From UBA1351 sp963677885 (lineage in GTDB: Bacteria; Bacillota; Clostridia; Lachnospirales; Vallitaleaceae), in the NCBI GenBank assembly GCA_963677885.1, contig OY782500.1:4216001-4280000 (forward strand): a stretch of 64,000 nt of DNA, given 5' to 3'. This document shows, piece by piece, positions 1-7,183 of this stretch. Under the pieces are notes generated by a model. That model saw only the letters and a list, made by a program, of their open reading frames with translations. It had not been told where the DNA came from and ran no database searches. The position numbers were made by a program, and so were the translations under genes. Every line of letters starts with the position of its first letter. Within the stretch, counting starts at the first letter, position 1.

Positions 1-398
1 CCAGAATCCATGATTTTATCATGTCCTTGGAAAACGGCTATGACACTTATATCGGAGAAAGAGGAATAAGGCTGTCCGGTGGCCAGAAGCAGAGAATATC
101 CATTGCCAGGGTCTTCCTGAAGAATCCCAAGATTCTGATATTGGATGAGGCAACGTCGGCTCTTGATAATGAAACAGAAGTTTTGATTCAAAAAGCTCTT
201 GAAGTCTTATCAAAAGGCAGAACGACCATAGTTATTGCCCATAGACTGTCAACCATTAAAAATGCAGATGAAATAGTGGTTATTTCTGAAGAAGGCATTA
301 TTGAGCAAGGTGGACATGAGTCTTTACTGGCAAAAGAAGGTCTGTATGCAAAGCTCTATCAGGCCCAGTTTAAAGGATATATTCCTGATGCATGTTAA
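1..398 (+). CDS. ABC transporter ATP-binding/permease protein, C-terminal part (cut by window start)
   Basis: The reading frame is open from the first bases, so the gene begins outside the window and only about 131 codons remain. The fragment carries the ABC signature LSGGQKQR, the Walker B run ILILDEATSALD, and the switch histidine in IVIAHRLSTI. This order, and the ending about 50 residues after the H-loop, is typical of MsbA/LmrA-type exporters in which a membrane domain precedes the ATPase. Substrate cannot be inferred. A promoter for ispE follows the stop, so this is the last gene of its unit. Confidence 0.9.
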   Translation, partial: RIHDFIMSLENGYDTYIGERGIRLSGGQKQRISIARVFLKNPKILILDEATSALDNETEVLIQKALEVLSKGRTTIVIAHRLSTIKNADEIVVISEEGIIEQGGHESLLAKEGLYAKLYQAQFKGYIPDAC

Positions 399-401
399 CG
401 A

Positions 402-430
402 TTGCGTTTTAAATTACTTTTGTATATAAT
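402..430 (+). promoter_or_regulatory. Probable sigma-A promoter of ispE
   Basis: TTGCGT (402-407), a 17-nt spacer and a perfect TATAAT (425-430) lie just after the ABC gene and 32 nt before the ispE start. The same -35 hexamer and spacing recur at 4622-4650. Confidence 0.6.
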
Positions 431-461
431 ATAAAGTATACAAAGTGCATTGGAGTTTAAC

Positions 462-1337
462 ATGAAGGAAATTAAACTGAAAGCCAGAGCCAAGATAAAT
501 ATTACCTTGGATATTCTTGGTAGGAGAGATAACGGGTATCACGATGTGGAAATGATTATGCAAACCGTTAATCTTTATGACCGATTAATTCTTAGAAAGA
601 TTAAGAATGATAAGATTCTGATTAAAACCAACTTAAAGTATTTACCTGTAGATGAAAGGAATCTGGTTTATAAGATTATTGCATATATGAAAGAAACCTA
701 TCATCTTTCAGGTGGTGTTTTTGTAGATCTCCACAAAATGATACCGGTAGCGGCAGGAATGGCAGGCGGTTCTTCTGATGCTGCCCAGACCATACTTGGT
801 ATGAATAAACTTTTTGACTTAAAACTTAGCCTTGATGAGATGATGAAGATCGGTTCCATGTACGGTTCGGACATTCCTTACTGTATGGTTCAGGGAACAG
901 CCCTGGCAACAGGCCTTGGTGAAGAGATTACTTATTTGGAAGATTTTCCATCCTTTCATGTTCTGATTGTTAAACCTAATTTCAGTATGTCTACAGCAAG
1001 TGTATACCAGAATTTTTCTTTGGAAGACGTTGACTTACATCCACAAACTGCCCAGGTTATCGAAGCCATTAACAAGGGAGACAGAGATAAGATTTGTCAT
1101 GGTTTGGTTAATGTTCTGGAGACAGTTACTCCAAAGATTCACCCTGAAATCAATGATATAAAGAAAAGAATCAGTGAATTAGGGGCGGATGGCGTTTTAA
1201 TGAGCGGAAGCGGACCGACTGTTTACGGCCTGTTTAAAGATAAGAAAAGTGCAGAAAAGGCACATAAGACAATCAAGAAAGATAAAAATATGCAATTCGT
1301 ATATTTGTCAACAATATATAATCGAAAGAAGGGGTAA
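462..1337 (+). CDS. ispE: 4-diphosphocytidyl-2-C-methyl-D-erythritol kinase
   Basis: GHMP-family kinase that phosphorylates the 2-hydroxyl of CDP-methylerythritol in the MEP isoprenoid pathway, in the cytoplasm. The N-terminal block with KARAKIN, the ATP-binding loop PVAAGMAGGSSDAA and the C-terminal MSGSGPTVYGLF are all present, and 291 residues is the usual length. The ATG at 462 is preferred over an upstream in-frame TTG at 450 because GGAG lies 6 nt before it and the protein then begins MKEIKLKARAKIN, as family members do. A GntR regulator starts one base after its stop, so the two are probably co-transcribed. Confidence 0.95.
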   Translation: MKEIKLKARAKINITLDILGRRDNGYHDVEMIMQTVNLYDRLILRKIKNDKILIKTNLKYLPVDERNLVYKIIAYMKETYHLSGGVFVDLHKMIPVAAGMAGGSSDAAQTILGMNKLFDLKLSLDEMMKIGSMYGSDIPYCMVQGTALATGLGEEITYLEDFPSFHVLIVKPNFSMSTASVYQNFSLEDVDLHPQTAQVIEAINKGDRDKICHGLVNVLETVTPKIHPEINDIKKRISELGADGVLMSGSGPTVYGLFKDKKSAEKAHKTIKKDKNMQFVYLSTIYNRKKG

Positions 1338-1338
1338 A

Positions 1339-2013
1339 ATGGACCAGAAACTTAAAGTGAATTTAAATGAGTATCTGCCACTTCGGGATGTGGTGTTCAA
1401 CACCTTAAGAGAAGCCATTCTAAAAGGTGATTTTGCACCTGGCGAACGTCTGATGGAGAAGCAATTGGCAGAAAGATTAGGTGTCAGTAGAACGCCGATA
1501 CGTGAAGCTATCAGAAAGCTGGAGTTAGAAGGCCTAGTTGTCATGATTCCCAGAAAAGGTGCAGAAGTTGCAAGTATTACCGGCAAGGATATCAGCGATG
1601 TTCTGGAAGTCAGAGCGACTCTTGAGGCCTTGGCTGTGAAACTGGCTTGCAAGAAAATGTCTGAACATGATTTGGACGAATTAAACGCTGTTAATGAAGA
1701 GTTTAAATCAGCTGCTGATCAAAAAAATGTTGCAAGACTTATTGAAAAAGATGTTGAATTTCATGATGTTATCTTTCATGCATCGGATAATGACAAACTG
1801 ATTAATATTATTAATAATCTTAGAGAGCAAATCTACCGTTACCGGGTTGAATACATCTATAAGATGAAAGATTATTCGGATCTCGTAAAAGAACATGATG
1901 AAATCGTTCAGGCCATCAAAGAACGGAGAGGACAGGAAGCTTCTGTACTTGCCTTAAAACACATTGAGAATCAGGAAAAATCTGTACTTGAGTTTATGAC
2001 TTCAAACAAGTGA
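1339..2013 (+). CDS. GntR-family transcriptional regulator, FCD (FadR-like) type
   Basis: DNA-binding regulator of 224 residues. The N-terminal winged HTH (about residues 10-75) includes the GntR signature LAERLGVSRTPIREAIRKLE. The C-terminal helical FCD domain has acidic and histidine positions (for example DVEFHDVIFHASDN) that bind a metal and small carboxylic acids in this subfamily. The ATG at 1339 follows AGAAGGGG; a longer frame reaching back into ispE is a shadow. The ispE-GntR pairing recurs in clostridia as far as I know, but the ligand and targets are unknown. Confidence 0.93.
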   Translation: MDQKLKVNLNEYLPLRDVVFNTLREAILKGDFAPGERLMEKQLAERLGVSRTPIREAIRKLELEGLVVMIPRKGAEVASITGKDISDVLEVRATLEALAVKLACKKMSEHDLDELNAVNEEFKSAADQKNVARLIEKDVEFHDVIFHASDNDKLINIINNLREQIYRYRVEYIYKMKDYSDLVKEHDEIVQAIKERRGQEASVLALKHIENQEKSVLEFMTSNK

Positions 2014-2054
2014 TATACATAGTAAGATAAGATAAATCGAAATGTGGTGATTAT

Positions 2055-2534
2055 ATGCGATTGTTTGATCGAGGATTAAAGGGTCAAATGTTCAAGTACA
2101 TAATCCAAAGTTTAATTGCCACAGCCACCCTGGCTGTGGTTTTAATTTACATGAATTTATTTACTGAGACAACTTTTGTGGCATCAATCGGTGCTACAAC
2201 TTTTATTGTCTTTACTATTCCCCATAAAGAATCATCCAAATCCAAATATATTCTAGGTGGCTATTTTATTGGTACCCTAGTAGGTATATTCTGTCATGTG
2301 ATGATCAACCAACTGACAGCAGTACCGGCGGGAGTATTTGCTGCGCTGGCAGTAGGCCTAGCCATGTTTTTTATGGTTATCTTTGATATGGAGCATCCAC
2401 CAGCAGCTGCTCATGCCTTAGGTGTTGCCGTTGGAGGGATTTTAGTGGATGAAGTCATCTTTTTATACGTTTTCTGTTTGAGCATTCTATTCATTCGAAA
2501 ACTTTTCTTGAAATGGTTTATTGACTTGATATAA
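2055..2534 (+). CDS. HPP-family integral membrane protein
   Basis: 159 residues made almost entirely of four or five hydrophobic helices. The HPP-family signature is present as DMEHPPAAAHALG around residues 115-127, with the companion SIGATTFIVFTIPH segment near residues 44-57. HPP proteins are found alone or fused to CBS domains; some have been linked to nitrite transport in chloroplasts and cyanobacteria, but that cannot be transferred here. It sits 41 bp after the GntR gene and may belong to the same transcript. No dedicated terminator follows. Confidence 0.88.
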   Translation: MRLFDRGLKGQMFKYIIQSLIATATLAVVLIYMNLFTETTFVASIGATTFIVFTIPHKESSKSKYILGGYFIGTLVGIFCHVMINQLTAVPAGVFAALAVGLAMFFMVIFDMEHPPAAAHALGVAVGGILVDEVIFLYVFCLSILFIRKLFLKWFIDLI

Positions 2535-2599
2535 AATATGATTAGTAAGAACCATGTATAAGGACTTAGAGCTTGAGCCAGTATAGGAAGGTGATTGGT

Positions 2600-3262
2600 G
2601 TGACTGAGATAAATATAGCAAAGGCTATGGACCAACTTGGTGGTTCGTCAAGACTTTACAAAAAACTGGTTTCCGGTTTTCTGGAAAAATATTCAAGGGT
2701 TGATAAGGACCTTAAGTATTTACTCTTAGATGGGGAACTGGAAGATGCAAGACGATTAGCTCACACGATGAAAGGTCTTGGTGGGAATCTAGGTGCCGGA
2801 GAGTTTCATGAAATTGCCAAAAGTCTGGAATATGCCATTCGGGATTTAGACGGTCAGGAAGCAGGAAAGAAAGATACAACGGCAATCCTTACCAATGAAT
2901 GGCGTGGTTTTTCCGAGAATTTAAGTGAGGTTTTAGAGGAACTGGATAAAATTCTCTATGCAGATGATCAGGATTTAGAGTCAGCAGAGTCGTCTAAGGA
3001 CCTTGATAGTGAAAGGGACATTTTTATTCCTGTCAATAATGAAAGTTCTTATGTATCAGGGCATGGGAAAGAGACCGTTCGCTATATGATCAATATGCTT
3101 CAAACCTATAATTACGAAAGTGTAAAAAATGCCATGGAACAGCTGGATTTTTCTGCTATTGAAAAAGTATGTCCCAAATGTAGAGACAAATTTTTAAGCG
3201 CAGTAAGGGAATATGAGTTTGATGAAGCGGTTTCCATTATGGAAAGGGTAATAGATGACTAG
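2600..3262 (+). CDS. Hpt-domain (histidine phosphotransfer) protein
   Basis: The first roughly 110 residues match an Hpt four-helix bundle. The phosphorylatable histidine is His55 in the motif AHTMKGLGGNLGA. The remaining half (about residues 120-220) has no family I recognise; it is helical and contains a CPKC pair near residues 183-186. A GTG start at 2600 is chosen because AGGAAGG lies 8 nt upstream; an in-frame TTG at 2573 lacks a good ribosome site. No kinase or receiver is adjacent, so the phosphorelay partner is unknown. Its last 8 nt overlap the exonuclease gene, which implies translational coupling. Confidence 0.83.
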   Translation: MTEINIAKAMDQLGGSSRLYKKLVSGFLEKYSRVDKDLKYLLLDGELEDARRLAHTMKGLGGNLGAGEFHEIAKSLEYAIRDLDGQEAGKKDTTAILTNEWRGFSENLSEVLEELDKILYADDQDLESAESSKDLDSERDIFIPVNNESSYVSGHGKETVRYMINMLQTYNYESVKNAMEQLDFSAIEKVCPKCRDKFLSAVREYEFDEAVSIMERVIDD

Positions 3263-3965
3263 AAATTTTATTGTAGTGGATATAGAAACAACCGGGATCA
3301 GTCCCGAGAATAATTGTATTACTGAAATAGGTGGTCTTAAAATCATTGATGGGCAAAAAGTTGACACCTTTTCAATGTTGATCAATCCACAAACCCAGGT
3401 TACACCTGAGATAACGAGAATTACAGGGCTAACCAATGCTATGCTGGACGACCAACCCACCATCGATGTGGTCTTACCAAAGTTTTTGGAGTTCAATGAG
3501 GATCTACCCTTATTGGGGCAAAATATACTTTTTGACTTTTCCTTTTTGAAAATGAATGCCAACCGTCTTGGCTATGAATTTGAAAGAGGTGGAATGGATA
3601 CCTTGCAAATGGCCAATTATTATTTGCCTGATCTTCGGTCAAAAAGTCTGACATCATTAATTGACTATTTTGATATTAATCGGGAGTTGGCCCACAGAGC
3701 CTATCATGATGCCCAGGCAACCTTTGAGGTCTATGAGTTTTTCTATAAGGACTATCGAAAAGAAGGGGAGGATCTCCTGTTTACAGAAAGACCCCTGCGG
3801 TGGAAACCTAAGAAAAGCTCTCCGATAACTCCTAAACAGAAATCATTTCTTCTAAGTCTTATCAACAAACATATGATGTTTGAAGATCTGGATATAGAAA
3901 AGCTGACCAAAAGCGAGGCCAGCCGTTATATTGACAATATTCTCTTTACCAAAGGCAGGGGATAA
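3255..3965 (+). CDS. DnaQ-like 3'-5' exonuclease (DEDDh family)
   Basis: 236 residues. The exonuclease core has motif I VVDIETTG (catalytic Asp and Glu), the QNILFDFSFL motif II aspartate and motif III HRAYHDAQAT (catalytic His and Asp), as in the epsilon subunit of DNA polymerase III. A short C-terminal tail (about residues 190-236) with TPKQKSFLLSLI and LTKSEASRYID resembles a small helical module appended to various clostridial DNA proteins. It overlaps the Hpt gene by 8 nt. Polymerase proofreading, repair or oligonucleotide turnover are all possible. A terminator hairpin begins 7 nt after the stop, inside the convergent gene. Confidence 0.92.
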   Translation: MTRNFIVVDIETTGISPENNCITEIGGLKIIDGQKVDTFSMLINPQTQVTPEITRITGLTNAMLDDQPTIDVVLPKFLEFNEDLPLLGQNILFDFSFLKMNANRLGYEFERGGMDTLQMANYYLPDLRSKSLTSLIDYFDINRELAHRAYHDAQATFEVYEFFYKDYRKEGEDLLFTERPLRWKPKKSSPITPKQKSFLLSLINKHMMFEDLDIEKLTKSEASRYIDNILFTKGRG

Positions 3966-3967
3966 GA

Positions 3968-4588
3968 TTAGAGGGACTTTAATGATTGGGTAAGTCCCTT
4001 TTTTAATGGGGACTCAAGGGATTCGGCCTTTTGTATAAGGTCTTCAAGTGCCTGTCTTCTACCGGTATCAGCATAAAGACTGGCAAGACCCATAAAGTGG
4101 TCACGGTAATCGCTTTTCATGGCGATACACCTTTCCAGTATTCCCTGAGCCATATCCCTGTCGTTATTGTCTAGGTAGAGTTTGGCCAGTTTGCCAAGAA
4201 CCTGGAGATAATTGTTATAATTGGTTTCATTGTTCTGAATGATGGTTTGGTTGGCAGTTCCGAACTGAAGACGAATATCTGTATTGCTTAAATGAGAAAA
4301 ATTCATCTTGTCCAAAGGTTCCAGCTGATGTAACTGATGGATGAGCTGTTTATAATACATGAGATCGCTTTGACTAAAATCCGGCACTTTATCTAAAGGC
4401 AGGTTGTCATCGGGAATCTTTATGTAATCTTCCTGAGAAAAATTCTTTTTACGTACAATCAGTGACTCTTTTTCTTTTTGCCAAAACTTCTCCTTGGCCT
4501 GTTCTTCAATTCGCATGTTCTTTCGCAGATGATATTGAAAAAGAACGACAAGGATAATGAAGATAATAAAAAATGAGGGAAATGCCAT
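3968..4588 (-). CDS. Membrane-anchored TPR-like protein of unknown function
   Basis: 206 residues. A single N-terminal hydrophobic helix (about residues 5-18, FFIIFIILVVLFQ) is followed by a charged segment and then helix-turn-helix repeats of the tetratricopeptide type (about residues 115-200, for example LGKLAKLYLDNNDRDMAQGI). I recognise no specific family. It probably acts as a scaffold on the cytoplasmic face of the membrane. It converges on the exonuclease gene with a 2-bp gap, and its last codons contain the terminator of that gene. Confidence 0.75.
   Translation of the reverse strand: MAFPSFFIIFIILVVLFQYHLRKNMRIEEQAKEKFWQKEKESLIVRKKNFSQEDYIKIPDDNLPLDKVPDFSQSDLMYYKQLIHQLHQLEPLDKMNFSHLSNTDIRLQFGTANQTIIQNNETNYNNYLQVLGKLAKLYLDNNDRDMAQGILERCIAMKSDYRDHFMGLASLYADTGRRQALEDLIQKAESLESPLKKGLTQSLKSL
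3972..4004 (+). terminator. Intrinsic terminator of the Hpt-exonuclease unit, inside the convergent gene
   Basis: AGGGACTT (3972-3979) pairs perfectly with AAGTCCCT (3992-3999), with a 12-nt loop and then a T run (4000-4004). The hairpin lies within the 3' coding end of the minus-strand TPR-like gene. Confidence 0.8.
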
Positions 4589-4621
4589 ATCCTGTGCCTC
4601 CTTGTGTTTTTAATAAAGATA

Positions 4622-4650
4622 TTGCGTCCGTAAGTATATTATACTATAAT
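4622..4650 (+). promoter_or_regulatory. Promoter of the 32-residue membrane peptide gene
   Basis: TTGCGT (4622-4627), 17-nt spacer, TATAAT (4645-4650). Transcription would start about 15 nt before the ATG at 4672. It diverges from the TPR-like gene. Confidence 0.65.
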
Positions 4651-4671
4651 TACTTTGAATGGAGTGATAAA

Positions 4672-4770
4672 ATGTTTAACAACAGAAAATTAGTACGGAA
4701 AGTTGCTATTGTTATTGCGCTAACATTGATTATTGCTATGTCAGCCGGATTAATTGCACCTTATCTCTAG
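4672..4770 (+). CDS. Small single-pass membrane protein (32 residues)
   Basis: An ATG preceded by GGAGTG (7 nt spacing) opens a 33-codon frame. The product has a basic N-terminus (MFNNRKLVRK) followed by a hydrophobic helix (VAIVIALTLIIAMSAGLIA). Three signals support a real gene: a near-consensus promoter (4622-4650), a ribosome site, and a strong terminator 25 bp after the stop. Together they make a monocistronic unit of roughly 160 nt. Similar tiny basic-plus-helix proteins occur in Firmicutes, but I cannot assign a family. Confidence 0.68.
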   Translation: MFNNRKLVRKVAIVIALTLIIAMSAGLIAPYL

Positions 4771-4794
4771 GAAAACCTGGGGTATATCCCCTAG

Positions 4795-4821
4795 AAGACT
4801 GCCTTTTGGCAGTCTTTTTTT
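4795..4821 (+). terminator. Intrinsic terminator after the small membrane protein gene
   Basis: AAGACTGCC (4795-4803), TTTT loop, GGCAGTCTT (4808-4816), then T residues. A smaller GGGG/CCCC hairpin lies just upstream. Confidence 0.88.
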
Positions 4822-4896
4822 GATGCAGAGATCATTTAGATAATCACAATATATCATCCCAATGGGCAGTAAACTTATTAAAATTTTATAAGAGAC

Positions 4897-4925
4897 TTGA
4901 AGTGAGCCATGGTTAGTGGTATAGT
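4897..4925 (+). promoter_or_regulatory. Probable promoter of the hemolysin-III-type gene
   Basis: TTGAAG (4897-4902), 17-nt spacer, TATAGT (4920-4925), 67 bp before the start codon. Confidence 0.5.
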
Positions 4926-4991
4926 GATACTGTTAGATGTAGTTATTAATACTACATAAAAAGATTAAAGAATCTATATGAGGTGGTAACT

Positions 4992-5645
4992 ATGGTAGTG
5001 AAAATTAAAGATCCTATTTCTGCATTAACTCATTTTATTGGTGCGCTCCTATCCTTGGTAGCAGTTGTAACCCTGGTTCAAAGGGCCTTTATTATGGATA
5101 ATCTCTTGTATATCCTGGCCTTTGGTATTTTTGGAACCAGTCTGGTTCTCTTATATACAGCATCGACGGTCTATCATATCGTTGACCGACCAGGCAAAGT
5201 CGACAAGCTGCTTAAACGAATCGATCATATGATGATCTTTGTTCTGATTGCAGGAACCTATACCCCTGTTTGCCTGATTCCTCTTGAAGCAACAAAAGGG
5301 AATCCATTAGGTATCGGTATGCTGGTTGCAATATGGTGCATTGCCATAGGAGGAATTTTCCTGAAAATAGTCTGGCTAAACGCGCCGCGCTGGTTATATA
5401 CTGCCCAATACATCCTTATGGGATGGGTGGCCATATTCGCCATATACCCATTATTCGGAGCCATGACCCCAACCAGCTTCACCTGGATGCTGGCCGGAGG
5501 CATCGTCTACACCATAGGCGGTATCATCTACGCCACCAAATCCAAAATCTTCACCTTCAAAGCCCTAGGTTTCCACGAAGTCTTCCATCTCTTCGTCCTA
5601 GCCGGCTCCCTCTGCCACTACTTCATGGTCCTGTCCTTCGTGTAA
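4992..5645 (+). CDS. Hemolysin III / PAQR-family membrane protein
   Basis: 217 residues with seven hydrophobic segments. Family motifs are visible: STVYHIV in the first third, HMMIFVLIAGTYTPVCL in the middle, and HEVFHLFVLAGSLCHY at the C-terminus, which together supply the serine, aspartate and histidine metal-binding set of the PAQR fold. Despite the name, bacterial members are not established toxins and may act as membrane hydrolases. The ATG at 4992 is preferred over a GTG at 4983 because AGGTGG lies 5 nt before it. From about 5395 to the stop nearly every codon ends in C, unlike the first half and unlike the rest of the window. Confidence 0.92.
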   Translation: MVVKIKDPISALTHFIGALLSLVAVVTLVQRAFIMDNLLYILAFGIFGTSLVLLYTASTVYHIVDRPGKVDKLLKRIDHMMIFVLIAGTYTPVCLIPLEATKGNPLGIGMLVAIWCIAIGGIFLKIVWLNAPRWLYTAQYILMGWVAIFAIYPLFGAMTPTSFTWMLAGGIVYTIGGIIYATKSKIFTFKALGFHEVFHLFVLAGSLCHYFMVLSFV

Positions 5646-5834
5646 GAGAGTGAAAATATCGAAGTAAGCAGACAGATGTCAAAGTATGTAGACAAGAATA
5701 AGGCATAAACAGAACAAACATTACCAACACATTATTTAATATTCAAAGTACCAAGTCAATGTTTTGCCCCGCAAAACGAGACGCCCCCCAACAACTGGCT
5801 CCCCCCAAGAAGTGCGTTTCTCCCAACCGGAGCG

Positions 5835-6068
5835 TACAATGGGGAACCGAAAAGTTCGGTTGCTATCAACAACATATGTGAAAACCTGTGGGTTCGTCCG
5901 TCATGGGTCTTTCAATCACTGGAACCCTTGGGATTAACAGCCTGCAAATAAATTGTAGGTTGTTGGTCCCAAGGGTTTCTGTGTTTGACCCTCCCAAAGG
6001 ATGAACCCACAGATTTTCACAAAGATGGCGATAACCCCAGCAACCGAACTTTGACCCCCCCTATTGTA
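5835..6068 (+). repeat. Long multi-stem hairpin element 1
   Basis: Three nested paired blocks fold about 234 bp into one long hairpin: TACAAT plus AAAGTTCGGTTGCT (5835-5864) with its complement at 6039-6068; a 22-bp block at 5878-5899 with 5999-6020 (20 of 22 complementary); and AACCCTTGGGA (5923-5933) with TCCCAAGGGTT (5967-5977), capped by a 12-bp stem around a 5-nt loop (5948-5952). Three of four arm differences are G-U pairs in plus-strand RNA. There is no ORF. A smaller GTTTTGC-CCC-GCAAAAC hairpin lies at 5761-5777. The right end touches the LacI operator. Identity unknown; candidates are a structured RNA or a non-autonomous mobile element. Confidence 0.75.
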
Positions 6069-6079
6069 AGCCCTTACAA
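6064..6079 (+). promoter_or_regulatory. LacI/CcpA-type operator
   Basis: TTGTAAGCCCTTACAA is a 7+2+7 inverted repeat of the class bound by LacI/GalR-family repressors. Only the central CC differs from the usual CG. It lies 7 bp upstream of the -35 hexamer of the LacI-type gene, so autoregulation or CcpA control is plausible. Confidence 0.7.
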
Positions 6080-6086
6080 AAACCTC

Positions 6087-6115
6087 TTGACAAGCCCCAG
6101 TCCCTATACCATACT
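6087..6115 (+). promoter_or_regulatory. Promoter of the LacI-GH13 unit
   Basis: Perfect TTGACA (6087-6092), 17-nt spacer, CATACT (6110-6115), 23 bp before the start codon. Confidence 0.72.
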
Positions 6116-6138
6116 AAAAAGAGAGATAGGAGGAAGCT

Positions 6139-7173
6139 ATGAATATATATGATATAGCAAAAATGTCAGGAGTCTCTATTGCGACTGTATCCAGAGTTCT
6201 CAACAACAAACCTGGAGTAAGTGAAAATGCAAGAAACAAGGTGATGGCAGTTGTTGAACAGACTGAATTTGTTCCTAATCAGTTGGCCAAAAGTCTTGCT
6301 AATTCCAAGTCCTTTGTTATCGGTATCGTGATGCCTGGTATCAATGATTATTACAGCAACCGGGTTGATGCAATACATAAGGTTTGTAAGGAAGAAGGCT
6401 ACAGTCTTATGATTACGTCCAATTATAAGGACACCAATTCCATTGAAGAGGATTTGTTTAATTTTAACCTTCTCATTGAAAAAAGAGTGGATGGTATAAT
6501 TTATTTCCCTACTCATGTCAGCAATCCTCACTATGAACTCCTGAAAAAACTTGAAAAGAAAATACCTATGGTTATCACCGACAGTGATATCGAAGGTATA
6601 GATATCTCTTGTGTTGTACAGGACAGCGAAACACCTACCAAGGAATTAATGGCTTACCTATTGGATGGGGGCCATGAGAGGATTGGATATATTAATGGAT
6701 TATCCTATGACCAAGTCAATAATAAACGATATGGAGCCTATGTTTCCTCTCTAAAAAACAGGGGTATAGAAGTCGATGAAGACTTGGTTGAACTGGGAAA
6801 CTTTTCTTTTAGCAGCGGTTATCAGGCCCTAATCAGGATGAAAGACAAACTGAATGAAAAAGGCAAGGATATGCCGACTGCCATTTTTGCAGCGAATGAC
6901 AAGATGGCCATTGGTGCAATAAAGGCCAGTAAAGAACTGGGGATTCGGGTGCCGGAAGATTTAAGCGTGGTTAGCTATGATGGTATTGAGTACAGTGAGT
7001 TTTTTATACCTAAATTAACGACGGTAAAGGTGAATCAATATAAATTGGGACAGTTGGCTGCCCAGACACTCATCGAAAAGATAGAAACCAAAAAAACAAA
7101 AAGGGTTAAGGTAGTTATGGACCATAAAATCGTTATTGGAAATTCATCTAGACCCTTAAACCAGGAAGGCTAG
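6139..7173 (+). CDS. LacI/GalR-family transcriptional regulator
   Basis: 344 residues. The N-terminal HTH and hinge helix read IYDIAKMSGVSIATVSRVLNN, followed by a periplasmic-binding-protein-like sensor domain (about residues 60-335) with the family's AIFAANDKMAIGAIKA segment. GGAGGA lies 6 nt before the ATG. It is followed 10 bp later by a GH13 enzyme gene, so it probably controls alpha-glucan or malto-oligosaccharide metabolism in response to a sugar or sugar phosphate. The operator at 6064-6079 suggests it binds its own promoter. Confidence 0.95.
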   Translation: MNIYDIAKMSGVSIATVSRVLNNKPGVSENARNKVMAVVEQTEFVPNQLAKSLANSKSFVIGIVMPGINDYYSNRVDAIHKVCKEEGYSLMITSNYKDTNSIEEDLFNFNLLIEKRVDGIIYFPTHVSNPHYELLKKLEKKIPMVITDSDIEGIDISCVVQDSETPTKELMAYLLDGGHERIGYINGLSYDQVNNKRYGAYVSSLKNRGIEVDEDLVELGNFSFSSGYQALIRMKDKLNEKGKDMPTAIFAANDKMAIGAIKASKELGIRVPEDLSVVSYDGIEYSEFFIPKLTTVKVNQYKLGQLAAQTLIEKIETKKTKRVKVVMDHKIVIGNSSRPLNQEG

Positions 7174-7183
7174 GTAAAAAAGT

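Noticed and set aside
5333..5653. 106-residue ORF in a second frame of the hemolysin-III-type gene
   Set aside because: Open only because of the C-ending codon run; the product is an Arg/His/Pro-rich shadow and has no ribosome site.
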